DNA of 64,000 nt from Aldrovandia affinis. Lineage: Eukaryota > Chordata > Actinopteri > Notacanthiformes > Halosauridae. Under the pieces are notes generated by a model. It saw only the letters and a program-made list of their open reading frames with translations, had not been told where the DNA came from and made no database searches. The stretch lies in contig JAINUG010000026.1 of the NCBI GenBank assembly GCA_029706075.1, forward strand, positions 7,086,674-7,150,673, in the 5' to 3' direction. A program made the translations under genes and the position numbers. The stretch's first letter is position 1. The number at the start of each line of letters is the position of its first letter. Below are positions 36,690 through 47,068 of this stretch, one piece after another.

Positions 36690-37846
36690 GTAACCGTTTC
36701 ATTGCGTGCTAGAATCTGTTAGTAACCCGGTGTTAGATTTCCAGTTTAGTGGCTGTGCTCTGTACCCGTTTCACTGGGTTTAGTGTTAGTTAATATAGTT
36801 AACATAGTTATTATAATTATAATTATTAAGCTGTTTGGTGTTCCTGTGTCTTAGTGGTAATCGCTGCTTAGAAGTTTTTCTGTCAGAAGTTGATTAGCAG
36901 TTAGCTTAGAATCAGTTTAATTGTTTCAGGTGTAAACGTCCATCTCTGTAGTCGGGCGTTCCCTGAGTAGTGGGTGGTGCCTGTTAGCCAGTTAATTGTT
37001 GTCTATTGTTATCAGCTGGCATTCACCACTTAGTGCCTAGCACCACTCAGCTTTTTAAGTAACCATAGTTGTGGAAAGCGGCAGCTTTTCGCGGCAGCCT
37101 CCCCGTACGAAGACTTGGCGGATAAAGACAAAGGAGTCTACCTATAGGAGTCAAGACTCGGCGGACAAAGACAAAGGAGTCTACCTATAGGAGTCAAGAC
37201 TCGGCGGATAAAGACAAAGGGGTCTACCTATAGGAGTCCACCGAGGGAGGCCAGCTAGGGAGTTTTGTATCTCCCTGTTCTTCCTCTGCATCTAACACTA
37301 AATGCTAAACACTAAATGCTACCTCCCTATCCCAGTCCATGTCTCCTCTTATAGATTTCCTAGAAGGAGAGACTCTACTCACACCCGAAACTTCTCCAAT
37401 CTCATCCACCCTCCTAGATCTCCTGGTGTCGACGTGGTGGTAGCAGGCGGACTATGGAACTGCCAGTCCACTGTCCGGAAGGTTGATTTAATCTTGTCCC
37501 AGGTCTCCCTGCAGTTCCTGGCGCTCACGGAGACATGGATCACTCCGCAGAACATGCCCACCCCTGCTGCTCTCTCCCCTGCCTACACCTTCTCACACAC
37601 TCCACGACCCACAGGTAGAGGTGGAGGGACAGGTATACTGATCTCTCCCCTGTGGAGATTTGGTATTGTTGGATTGATGGAGCGCAATTGGTCAGGACCG
37701 TGGAATCACTTGCGATCTTCCGCAAGAGACTCAAAGAGATCTCTTGCGCAAACTATGATTGTTCCTACCATGTATTTATGCACATCTTGTAAGTCGCTCT
37801 GGATAAGAGCGTCTGCTAAATGCTTAAAATGTAAATGTAAAAATGA
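36690..37846 (+). mobile_element. L2-clade LINE, internally deleted, with 5' leader
   Basis: The leader (about 36690-37300) holds three 43-bp tandem repeats. Endonuclease coding follows from about 37470 (VDLILSQVSLQFLALTETWI, and the GRGGGTGILIS block ending near 37655). It then jumps at about 37685 straight to the C-terminal end (NWSGPWNHLRSSARDSK) and the 3' tail. That tail (37785-37846) has the stem-loop CGCTCT-GGATA-AGAGCG and (ATGTAA)n. The entire RT is missing, so the copy is non-autonomous. The 5' boundary is approximate. Confidence 0.75.
37111..37239 (+). repeat. Three 43-bp tandem repeats in a LINE leader
   Basis: Units start at 37111, 37154 and 37197 (AGACTYGGCGGAYAAAGACA, then AAGGRGTCTACCTATAGGAG). 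They differ by very few bases. In LINEs such 5' monomers can act as promoter units; that role here is inference. Confidence 0.9.
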
Positions 37847-37849
37847 AAC

Positions 37850-40640
37850 AAAAGGACAATACACAACCATATCAAACCATGAATGGGACTACAATTATTG
37901 GCACGGCCAAACAATGAATGCATCACAAGTAAAATCAACAACACATAGTGTATATACTGTAAATACTGAATATTGTTCGTACAGTAAATGCATTTGGATC
38001 ATGTGTTACTGTTCTTATTTAGTTTTTCATAGAATGTTTTGGAAGGCTAATACATGTATGTGCGTATCACAATATTGTATTGCCAAGTGTAAACAAAGCA
38101 GACATTGATGTAAAATGACAAATACATGTACAATTTTGAAATAATCTTGTGTCATTCTTTGTGTCATTATTCACATTATACCCCAAAATACAAAACTAAA
38201 TACAATAAAATGAATAAAAATAGCCCATTCAAATACTTAACATACTTTAAAATTGTCCAACTTAATTTACAAATATATGCCTTCCATCGATCCAATTATG
38301 TCCTTAACTTGGACTTGTTATCAGCAATCACCAAAATTAAATTGACAAACCGTTTCTGAATAAAAAAGTATTGGGTAGCATTACTTTGGAATATGGAATA
38401 GTGCTTGATTAATTTGTGTGAGCTAATGTGGTCAACTGGACCTAATTTTATGTTTTATTTCAGATCGACATTTTGCAAGTGATTTAATTACCTACAGACA
38501 ATGCTTTGTATGCTGAGTAACTTGGCCTTTTTGTACATTAAAAACGTTTTTGGTTGAGATTATTAATACAGCAACTAGCAGACTCAAGGAGCTGGATATA
38601 TCATTCATATCAAATCAAAACACGTAAATGATTTTGAACACATTCAACGACTCAAGATTAGCAGCCGTGGAATTTATAATTGAATTTTTATCTATCGCCT
38701 CCTGCACTTGGAGAGCATAGTTGTTTAATCACATTAGACATTACATTATCATCTAACACCTTTATGAATGGCACATTGTATTATAGATTGCATTATATTA
38801 TAATTGTATGATTTATTCCCACTAAGCTCACAGAGGGTCTGGCTGCTCTGAGGCGAGAAGTCATGCCGCTTACAGAGGCTTGTTGCCTCAACAAGCCCCA
38901 ACAAGAAGTCCTCGTAGATTTTTGGCAAATCCGCAGATCAAAACAGTTGACAAACTTTAATTAAAAAAGGAGTTTCGCCGATTCAAACATGCTGTTTAAC
39001 CCACATTGGAAAAGGGGGCTGCACAATGTTTTTTTTTTTTATCCCTTACCTTTCCCTAATATATACATGTCTGGTTTTCTGATTCAGCCCCACATTTTAA
39101 ATAAAAATGTATGTTGATTTTTGAAATCTTACTAATAACGTTCATTTTCACACCTTTTTTTGCTGATTAACTTTTTAGTGTCTGCCCAATGAGTGTCTAC
39201 GATCCCTTCATTTAACAAAAAAAAAGCATTTAAAAAAGTTTTGGGGAAGTGAAATGGGGACACAAATAAATAAATATTAGTGATTAAATATGTAGGTGAG
39301 TGAAGCATTACAGTAACTCATACATCCTTAAGAAGCCAGGCAAACTTCAATCACACCTACCAATAAAGTGGGACGATCAGGAAGGATATAGTGAGTGTAG
39401 ATCTCACTGTTCCAGGAGTATTTATTGGTTGCATAACGCATTGCCCTGGCTGGAGATCAAGGAGTCTAACAGTTTGTGTAGGGGGGGAAATATTATATAA
39501 TAACAGAGAGGAGGAAATATTTTTCATTACAATTTCACAAAATAGGAAGATAATGATAAGCTGTTATAATTGTTACATATAATTATTATTGTTTATATTA
39601 TAAATGATAAGCTGTGTATACCACTATAAGATGTACAAAGTGGAGTTGATTGGCTTGCTAGATTCCAAGACAGCAGATGAGGAGTTCAGATCTATCACTG
39701 TGGCTTTGAAACTCAATTAAATGTTTATAAAAAAAAATAATTCAAAGCAGTTATTTTCCCTCTTTCATTTTTAATTGTCACTGAACTTCACAAATTGTGT
39801 TTGTGAAGAAAAAACAATACTGTGAGTCAAAGTTGAGAACAAATATTGATTGAACCCAGGCCTGTGTTCTACGCTACCTTTGCATGCGTCTGACTCTAAT
39901 AAGAAAGAAAGGGAAGAGGTCCAGTCTTTGTTATCATGTTAATATATACACTTCAGAAACACTTCTTATCCTTTGCCAACAAATCCTTATGTTTATTCAT
40001 GCGTTTACATAACTCCCTGTTAGAAAAATTGCATCCTGTCGATTTTGTTTGATGTTTTTTTTATTGTATTTTATGAAGTCATTACACAATCTCCCATTTT
40101 ACAGTCCTGCTAAATAAAAGTAAATTCCTATTTCTCCACACCCCCTCTATGACCAAAAGGTTATTGCTAAAAACGTTGAGCTATAACAAACATGTAATAA
40201 ATTCAATAATAATGGATTGCATTTACATATTGACTTTCAGGATCTCAAAAGGACAGTGAAGGGGGGTGAACTCACACCAACCACCAGCAATGGGTAGCAC
40301 CCACCCACCTTTTAGTAATTTAGTAAATGCAGAGAAGCCATGCAATTTTATACTGCTTTTAATTAACTGATTGTATAAACAAAAATTACAATATCATGAG
40401 CTAGAACGGCTGACATGATTAATGAGCAATGTTCAACTGCTTGTTGACAAGGTGCTGCTTTTATTTGATGTCTTTATTCTTGGCATTAACATCATCCAGG
40501 GAGAGAGCTATGGCACCTCGTGTTACACAAGCCATTAATTGCTGCAAGATGCTGACAAGTACTAGAATGCCATTTGTCTCATATTAAGCACAAATATTGC
40601 TGAAATCTCATAACGTCTGCACTTGGCACAACCTGAATAT
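37850..40640. other. AT-rich non-coding sequence
   Basis: No gene is recognised. 38640-39000 has fewer repeats and several TTAATTA-like words and might be a conserved non-coding element. Confidence 0.4.
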
Positions 40641-41121
40641 CTCCCTAACCAGTTGACTTCCTTTGCATGATTTGTTTATGGGTGCAAAGTACCCCCACCG
40701 CCCCAACCCTCAGTTTGGCCTCAGTTTGAATCAGCGCAACACTTTTTTGAGGCGTTTTCTTTTTATTCCAAGCCTTACGATCTGCAATGAAATGGCCTGG
40801 ATCAAGACAGTAAAAACAAACGTGTTTGTCACTGACATGATTGGAAATTGTCTTACAAATCATAAGGAAGGCCTCCTGCTTTCCTGAATTTAGGAAAACT
40901 CTTTCACATTTTTTTCAACAGGTAACAAATTTATCTTTACGCACAAACGGGGAAAACACCGTTTTTTGCGCTAGTACTGTTAATTAAGATACACAACCAT
41001 TTTCTCTGGCAGACAACCCTTAAAATCTTTCAACAAAATTAATTTGTGTAGTTGGTCAATAGTTGTTGTCTTAGTGGCTATACACCATTTATCAAAAAGA
41101 GCTCTGTTTTCATGAACATAC

Positions 41122-41757
41122 TGTGGCAGCCGGATGGGCTGCACTAGGAAATGGCTGCCTGGCCTACAACACATGGCAGCCATTTTTCACTACATTTCCC
41201 AGCATGCCACAGTAACACCTGAACCAAGTCAGGTAATGGAGATAGAGAACAGCTGAAAGCCATTTCAAAGGCCTATTTAAAGGGCGGTTGCCCATTGTTC
41301 TAGGAGAGGAGTCGGAACGAGTTGGGAAAGGAGTTGCTGTGCGAAATTGTTGAGTAAATACCTGTGAAGTCATTGACCAGCCAGGATTTACAAGGAGTGG
41401 TGAGAGAGAGTTTTTTTGAGAGTTTTTGGAGAGAATTTTTGAGAGTATTTTTGGAGAGAGTTTTTGAAAGAGTGTTGGGGAATTGTTTTTGCTTTGGGAT
41501 TGGATTGATTGGATTTTGATTACGGACTGGACAACGAACCTTGGACCTGGATTGCGGATTTGGAACGGACAACAACAAAGAGACAAGCCTTGTGGACTTT
41601 GTGTTTGTATTCCCCCAAAGACCCCACCCTGCGTTTTGTGTTGTTTGTTTCAATAAATCATAACTTCTGCTGATATTACTGCCTCCTCAGTGTTTTTACA
41701 CGTGCCTACGCCCTCTGAACGGTCAGTGAGTGTCGCCCAACCCATGGGGACGCCACA
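41122..41757 (+). repeat. 5' LTR
   Basis: Starts TGTGGCAGCCGGATGG and ends GGGGACGCCACA, giving a TGTGGC...GCCACA inverted terminus. A TATA-like TATTTAAA lies at 41274-41281 and AATAAA at 41652-41657, in the spacing expected for an LTR promoter and polyadenylation signal. A run of AGAGTTTTT-type repeats (41405-41475) lies between them. A 140-codon minus-strand frame here is not a gene. Confidence 0.92.
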
Positions 41758-41759
41758 TA

Positions 41760-41776
41760 TGGTGGAGAATGCGGGC
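41760..41776 (+). promoter_or_regulatory. Candidate tRNA primer-binding site
   Basis: TGGTGGAGAATGCGGGC begins two bases after the 5' LTR. It starts with TGG, as needed to pair with a tRNA CCA end. I cannot name the tRNA from memory. Confidence 0.6.
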
Positions 41777-41849
41777 AGAGGGCAGCACAGATAGGCAAGA
41801 GGAGGTAGTGCAGCAGGGGTTTTGTTTGGTTTGTGCAACAGACTCCACG

Positions 41850-43568
41850 ATGGGAGAGATGCAGAGACTAAAGAGACGGGCAGCCATGGTGGAGGACCGA
41901 TGGCGTGTCACCCTCCGGGAGGTCCAAGAGCTGAAGCAGAGTGCCCAGCTTGAGCTGTGCAAGGCAAAATTGGAGGTGAGCACCGCAGAGGATCGCCACC
42001 TGATGGCCATGATGAAGTTGAGAGAAGAGCTCCACATGGACTCCCTGGAAGTGATGAGAATCATGGCTGGGGAGATGGAAAAGGAGAGGGCATCCCTTGG
42101 CGATGAGATGAGGCGGGTAGAGTCCCACAACCTGGCGCTCAAAGAACAGGTGAGCTACCTAACCCAGATGTGGGAGAATGAGCAGCGACATTGTCGGGAC
42201 ATGCAGGAGTCCCGGGACCAGGCCGCAGATGAGTGTGCCAGGGCCTTGGGGGATGCCCAGACCAGGCTCGCCCAGAAGGAGGCAGAGCTAACGGAGAACC
42301 ATGCGTCCGAGGCGGAGCAACTCCGGTGCCGAGTGGAGCAGGAGAGCAGGGATACGCACCAGGTCGAGGCCAACGCCCTGCGGGAGCAGCTGGCCCAGCT
42401 GGAGAAGAGCGTGGAGCAGGAAAAAGCCCAGAACCAGGAGCTACAGACCGAGCAGGAGAAGCTCCTGGCCCAGAGAGATGACGTCAGCTCCCAGCTGCAG
42501 GAGGTGAACCGCGCCAACAGCCGGCTCCTGGAGCAGCTGACTGAACGGGCCAGGAGAAAGGACAAACTCCAGCAGGCGCTGGAGGAGACCAGGAAGACGG
42601 CGGACAAGCGCCAGGGCAGGCTGGACGAGCTGGCCATCGGCGTGGCGCAGGAAAAGTCGCGCTACGAGAAGGAGCTGCGTGGCCTGCACGAGGACAAGAA
42701 CCGCACCGAGGAGGAGATCCGGTCACAGCTCCGTGACGAGAAGGCCCGCACTCGGGAGCTGGAGAGCCTACAGCAGACGGTGGAGGTCAGACTCAAAGAG
42801 GCGAACGAGACGGCGGAGAAGAGTGCGCTGGAGCACCAGGAGCAGGTCCAGAAGCTGCAGATGGAGCAGACCGCACAGCTTCAGGGGAAGATGGCGGAGA
42901 TGGAAGCCCAGCAGCGGGCCACAGAAAAGGCAGGTCGGGAAGTACTGAAGGTCCAAGCCGAGACTGTGCTGGACCTACAAGCCCGACTGAAAGGGGTGAG
43001 TGAGGAGCTGGACTGTGTACAGTGTGTTCCTGTCACCCAAGACGCTGGCACGCAGGTGGAGGTCCCGCAGCCAGCGGAGCTGGGAGGACATGATGACCAG
43101 ACAGTGGAGTGGGGACAATGGTCCTCAGTCCCACTCAGCCTGCCGGACCTTCCAGGGAGCCAGGAGGAGCTATGGGGGGACCATAGTATGGAAGAAGGCC
43201 TCATAATTATGGCCGAGGCCGGTTTGAACACCCAACCATCTCCTGAAAAGGTGAGTCCATCCCCCTCACTAAAATTGGAAAAATTTAAAAGAAAAGTGAA
43301 GATTAGAGGTTCTCCACTGAAGAGGAAAGGAAAACGGAACAGGCAGATGGGTAGACGGAGTGACCATGGGAAGCATGGGTGGAGCAGAGATGCCAGAAGG
43401 ACAAGGAAAGAAAAAGGGAGAATTAACCGTGTGGTGAAGAGAATGTTTTCCCCAGTTGCCCTACCTGACCCCCTGAAAGGAAAAGGGAGGTGGAGGAAAA
43501 GGCTGAAGCCTGGACACTGGATTCCGGAATGGCGTAACGGATACCGGAGGAGCCATGGGGGCTGGTGA
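41850..43568 (+). CDS. Long coiled-coil protein carried by the LTR element
   Basis: Intact 572-codon frame. I chose ATG 41850 (A at -3, G at +4). In-frame ATGs upstream lie inside the LTR (41730) and in the primer-binding site (41769). Residues about 1-385 are a nearly uninterrupted charged heptad-type coiled coil (blocks such as EQLAQLEKSVEQEKAQNQEL and QLTERARRKDKLQQALEETR). Residues about 386-470 form a less ordered acidic linker. Residues about 475-572 are strongly basic (FKRKVKIRGSPLKRKGKRNR and RKEKGRINRVVKRMF) and end in an aromatic GHWIPEWRNGYRRSHGGW. No zinc knuckle, aspartic protease or polymerase motif is present. The DNA is GC-rich, unlike its AT-rich surroundings. Layout suggests multimerisation plus nucleic-acid binding, like a Gag in outline, or a captured host myosin/golgin-like coiled coil. 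I do not recognise the family. Confidence 0.8.
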   Translation: MGEMQRLKRRAAMVEDRWRVTLREVQELKQSAQLELCKAKLEVSTAEDRHLMAMMKLREELHMDSLEVMRIMAGEMEKERASLGDEMRRVESHNLALKEQVSYLTQMWENEQRHCRDMQESRDQAADECARALGDAQTRLAQKEAELTENHASEAEQLRCRVEQESRDTHQVEANALREQLAQLEKSVEQEKAQNQELQTEQEKLLAQRDDVSSQLQEVNRANSRLLEQLTERARRKDKLQQALEETRKTADKRQGRLDELAIGVAQEKSRYEKELRGLHEDKNRTEEEIRSQLRDEKARTRELESLQQTVEVRLKEANETAEKSALEHQEQVQKLQMEQTAQLQGKMAEMEAQQRATEKAGREVLKVQAETVLDLQARLKGVSEELDCVQCVPVTQDAGTQVEVPQPAELGGHDDQTVEWGQWSSVPLSLPDLPGSQEELWGDHSMEEGLIIMAEAGLNTQPSPEKVSPSPSLKLEKFKRKVKIRGSPLKRKGKRNRQMGRRSDHGKHGWSRDARRTRKEKGRINRVVKRMFSPVALPDPLKGKGRWRKRLKPGHWIPEWRNGYRRSHGGW

Positions 43569-43823
43569 AGACCAGAACCGGAGCGGTGACCGCTCCGTCC
43601 GTGGAGCCCAGAGCCTGTACCCACTGGTGGCCATTTTGGGGCAGAAAAAGGTGAGCCACTTGCGTCCCTCATTAATGTCTGCCAGACATTTTTTCAGGCA
43701 ACCAGAGACTGGGGATTCTGGACGTTTGACCCAGGGGGGACACTTCCTGAGTGGACCTGGAGAGGGGGACCCTCCTGGTGGCCGCTGGACATAGGCCGCT
43801 CGGCCCTCCCCGAGGTCAGAGCT

Positions 43824-43836
43824 GAGGAGGAGGGTG
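43824..43836 (+). promoter_or_regulatory. Polypurine tract
   Basis: GAGGAGGAGGGTG lies directly before the 3' LTR, in the position of the plus-strand primer. Confidence 0.65.
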
Positions 43837-44472
43837 TGTGGCAGCCGGATGGGCTGCACTAGGAAATGGCTGCCTGGCCTACAACACATGGCAGCCATTT
43901 TTCACTACATTTCCCAGCATGCCACAGTAACACCTGAACCAAGTCAGGTAATGGAGATAGAGAACAGCTGAAAGCCATTTCAAAGGCCTATTTAAAGGGC
44001 GGTTGCCCATTGTTCTAGGAGAGGAGTCGGAACGAGTTGGGAAAGGAGTTGCTGTGCGAAATTGTTGAGTAAATACCTGTGAAGTCATTGACCAGCCAGG
44101 ATTTACAAGGAGTGGTGAGAGAGAGTTTTTTTGAGAGTTTTTGGAGAGAATTTTTGAGAGTATTTTTGGAGAGAGTTTTTGAAAGAGTGTTGGGGAATTG
44201 TTTTTGCTTTGGGATTGGATTGATTGGATTTTGATTACGGACTGGACAACGAACCTTGGACCTGGATTGCGGATTTGGAACGGACAACAACAAAGAGACA
44301 AGCCTTGTGGACTTTGTGTTTGTATTCCCCCAAAGACCCCACCCTGCGTTTTGTGTTGTTTGTTTCAATAAATCATAACTTCTGCTGATATTACTGCCTC
44401 CTCAGTGTTTTTACACGTGCCTACGCCCTCTGAACGGTCAGTGAGTGTCGCCCAACCCATGGGGACGCCACA
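43837..44472 (+). repeat. 3' LTR
   Basis: Same 636 bases as the 5' LTR by direct reading of the blocks and of the frames they contain; no difference was noticed. Confidence 0.92.
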
Positions 44473-44792
44473 ATACTCTACAAATGTTTGAGTGGCAGTT
44501 TCCCCATGGCCTCTAAACCTTTGGCAATATGCTTCAGGAACTAATGCATAAGAATGTAGCACAGTAGTCTTGCCAGACTTTGTTCAATGGGCAAGTCAGA
44601 AACGACTTTATCCACAAGTTTATATTGCAACAATATAGACCACATTTCCTTGGGCCAACGCAAAGTAGCCGATATTTTCTCAAAAGCAGTGAAGTAAGAA
44701 TCAGCTTCTATGAACGGGGGCACTAATTTCATATGCCTACTCACATCAAACGCAGAAGAAGTGGTGCGCTTACGATCAGGCGTACTGGTTGT

Positions 44793-45588
44793 GACCGTTC
44801 CTCACCCAAGAGGCCACTCAACTCCTGGTCCAGGCCCTGGTGATCTCACGTCTGGACTACTGCAATTCCTTGCTGGCAGGCCTTCCGGCCTGCGCCATCA
44901 AGCCACTGCAACTAGTCCAGAACGCTGCCGCTCGTCTGGTGTTCAACCAGCCGAAGTTCACCCACGTCACCCCTCTACTCTCCTCTCTGCACTGGCTCCC
45001 CATCGCAGCACGCATCAGATTCAAGTCACTGGTGCTTGCTTTTCAAGCGCCAGAGTACTGCTCCCCCATACCTCCAGTCACTCATCACTCTCTACACACC
45101 TCCCAGACCCCTCCGCTCCACCTCCTCTGGTAAACTGACTGTCCCTTCCCTCCGGGCGCCTGGCAGCCGCTCCTCGCGGTTTCGCCTCTTCTCTGTCCTG
45201 ATCCCTCGCTGGTGGAACGACCTTCCGCAATCAGTCAGGACCGCGGAATCACTTACAATCTTCCGCAAGAGACTCAAAACCCACCTCTTCAGACTCCACT
45301 ACCACTGAACTCTGTCCATCTAGCTAAATTGTCTTCACCGCTGTTTACTTGTTCAACACTATAATCCCCCAAAAAAAATAAATAATAAAATAAAATAATT
45401 TCACTAACCTTTTCCTTCCCGGTGTTACAGGTATGGTACGCAGATGCCTGCAATGATGTCTATTGCTATATTCCTGCACTGATCTCGTGCGCTAACTACG
45501 ATGGCTCCTACCATGTATTAATGCACATCTTGTAAGTCACTCTGGATAAGAGCGTCTGCTAAATGCTTAAAATGTAAATGTAAATGTA
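44793..45588 (+). mobile_element. 5'-truncated L2-clade LINE with target duplication
   Basis: Encodes only the post-RT C-terminus: [40 protein letters not shown] and LHWLPIAARIRFKSLVLAFQ, then a short 3' region. The tail is CACTCTGGATAAGAGCGTCT with (ATGTAA)n. A 7-bp repeat TGGTTGT at 44786-44792 and 45589-45595 bounds it. It lies within the minus-strand gag remnant. Confidence 0.88.
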
Positions 45589-46336
45589 TGGTTGTAGGTG
45601 GCGGAAGTCCAACAGGAGAGACAGCAGTGGGAGACATAACAGAGTTAAAGACAGACAGTCTGGTCAATAGCATAGCTTTATTAACCTCTGCTTTAACTTG
45701 AATATGGTGTAGTTGCCATGCTGTTTCAGTCTCTAGCTCAACAGCTCAAAGATGAACAAGCTGAGTTTCATGTTCCTATCTCTTTCTCGCAAGTCAAGCT
45801 CCTTGAGCTTAATAGCCAGCAAAGGTTTGAGCTGAGATGTACTGGGATCCATGCCCAAAGAGGAAACTTTGGCTTCGGCCTCAGACTCCCCCCTCCGAAG
45901 CATCATTGCCTCGTAAACCTCTGGTAAAATCTCAAACTCCACCAACTTATGAAACAGTTGCTTTTTTAATAACCCGCTTTGCAGCATCGCGAGGAACCTC
46001 TACATTAAAGGAGTCTCCAATTTCTAACAGATCAACCTTACGACACTGATCAAACTGGTAAAGAGTAGGGAATAGAGTAAACATTACCAAATCAAAAGCC
46101 ATATCTAACTCTTAGGAATGAAAGAAATTCAAGAAAATGGCACCCACCCAGCTAGTCAAACGACGTCACGGTTTTCTCTCCTTTCCACACTCACCAACTC
46201 CTCACAAACACTTCCCTACTCCTCTCCCAGTGTGATGGGAATCAGCCCTTTAACAGCTTCCTGGAGGGCTATTTAGTTTGTTAGGCTATTTAGGGATAAT
46301 AGTTCACACCAGATTTTACAACAAACTTATTTACAT

Positions 46337-46631
46337 TGTGGCAGCCAAAGCGGCTGCACAAGGAAATGGCTGCCTGGCCTCCAACACATGGGAGCCCGAG
46401 AACACTACATTTCCCAGCAGGCCACAGTCACACCTGAGCCGAGTCAAGGCATCAGTCGCTATCTGTTGAAGTTGCGCCCTGTTTGCGCGCGATGGGAACA
46501 GAATAGTTTGTCAAGAAGATTATTAGTTAAATAAATTGTTTTGTTTTGAATACTGCCTCCTTCGTGGTTTTCAACTTGCCTACACCCTCTGCAAGGTCCG
46601 TGAGTATCGCCCAACCCCCAGGGACACCACA
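46337..46631 (+). mobile_element. Solo LTR, 295 bp, same family group as 41122-44472
   Basis: Begins TGTGGCAGCCAAAGCGGCTG and ends GGGACACCACA, flanked by ACAT at 46333-46336 and 46632-46635. It shares AATGGCTGCCTGGCCT, TACATTTCCCAGCA and the U5-like TTGCCTACACCCTCTGCAAG with the 636-bp LTRs but lacks their middle. Confidence 0.88.
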
Positions 46632-46639
46632 ACATAAAT

Positions 46640-46930
46640 AACTGCGCTATAACTACCCAGTCTGGTCAAGTGATAGGCAGGAAGAGCCAAAAAAAACAAC
46701 AACTCCAGATCAGTGAGTCACGGCTTCTTTATGGTTGTCCCTTCCCCTCTCCGCAAATCCCGACAGTGACACAATTGGAAGTCCAATCCAGTGATTCCAT
46801 CTGCCGCTAACCAGAGAGAGGTAGAGAGACGGAGAGAACACACACCACACACACACATGCAACCTGAACAATATTAATAATAATAACAATCAGTAAAAAA
46901 AAAAATTTAACGTCCAGGGACGTAACAGTA
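46640..46930 (-). repeat. Possible LTR/leader of the old Gypsy-like element
   Basis: Lies upstream (minus strand) of the gag remnant and contains a CA-rich tract (46840-46860) and AAATTTAACGTCCAGGGACG. Its place fits a 5' LTR or leader, but no terminal repeat partner is found. Confidence 0.3.
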
Positions 46931-47068
46931 TTAAAAAGCTTACTGGACCCTAACACCCTACTGTGGTAGTATTAGTTAGTTATGAGGTCACTGGGATTAA
47001 TTTATTCTGTTATTATGTTATTGTTTTTACATGTCACATTGTCCAGCTGGACCAGCTGATCATAGGAA

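Larger units (their letters stand above)
41122..44472 (+). mobile_element. Young non-autonomous LTR retrotransposon carrying a coiled-coil ORF
   Basis: Two direct 636-bp LTRs (41122-41757 and 43837-44472) flank 2079 bp of internal sequence. The 4-bp target ATAC is duplicated at 41118-41121 and 44473-44476; removing the element and one ATAC restores the interrupted gag frame on the other strand, which proves the ends. The LTRs appear identical: every ORF in one is repeated residue for residue in the other at an offset of 2715. Insertion is therefore recent. A primer-binding candidate follows the 5' LTR and a purine tract precedes the 3' LTR. The interior encodes no protease, RT, RNase H or integrase, only one coiled-coil protein, so enzymes must come from another element. 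Confidence 0.92.
40645..46102 (-). pseudogene. Gypsy-like gag remnant, split by later insertions
   Basis: Minus-strand remains of a retroelement structural gene. The putative start is the ATG at 46102-46100. 45987-45733 encodes an N-terminal part with a charged helix (AIKLKELDLRERDR). 44744-44477 encodes the central capsid-like part (HMKLVPPFIEADSYFTAFEK, LRWPKEMWSILLQYKLV, FRGHGETATQTF). 41117-40980 continues it (ENRALFDKWC, then LPEKMVVYLN). 40818-40775 is a zinc knuckle, CFYCLDPGHFIADRK, whose last Cys is replaced by Arg. It is broken by stops, by an LTR element at 41122-44472 and by a LINE end at 44793-45588. No pol region follows at the left. It is an old and inactive copy. Confidence 0.8.

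Noticed and set aside
41164..41586. 140-codon minus-strand ORF, repeated at 43879-44301
   Set aside because: It lies entirely in the LTRs, has no motif, and its repetition follows from LTR identity.
41730..41849. Upstream in-frame starts for the coiled-coil ORF
   Set aside because: The first ATG is inside the LTR and the second overlaps the primer-binding candidate; 41850 has the better context.
42155..42637. 160-codon minus-strand ORF (Ser/Cys-rich) and other frames opposite the coiled-coil gene
   Set aside because: Shadow frames caused by GC-rich coiled-coil codons; no independent signal.
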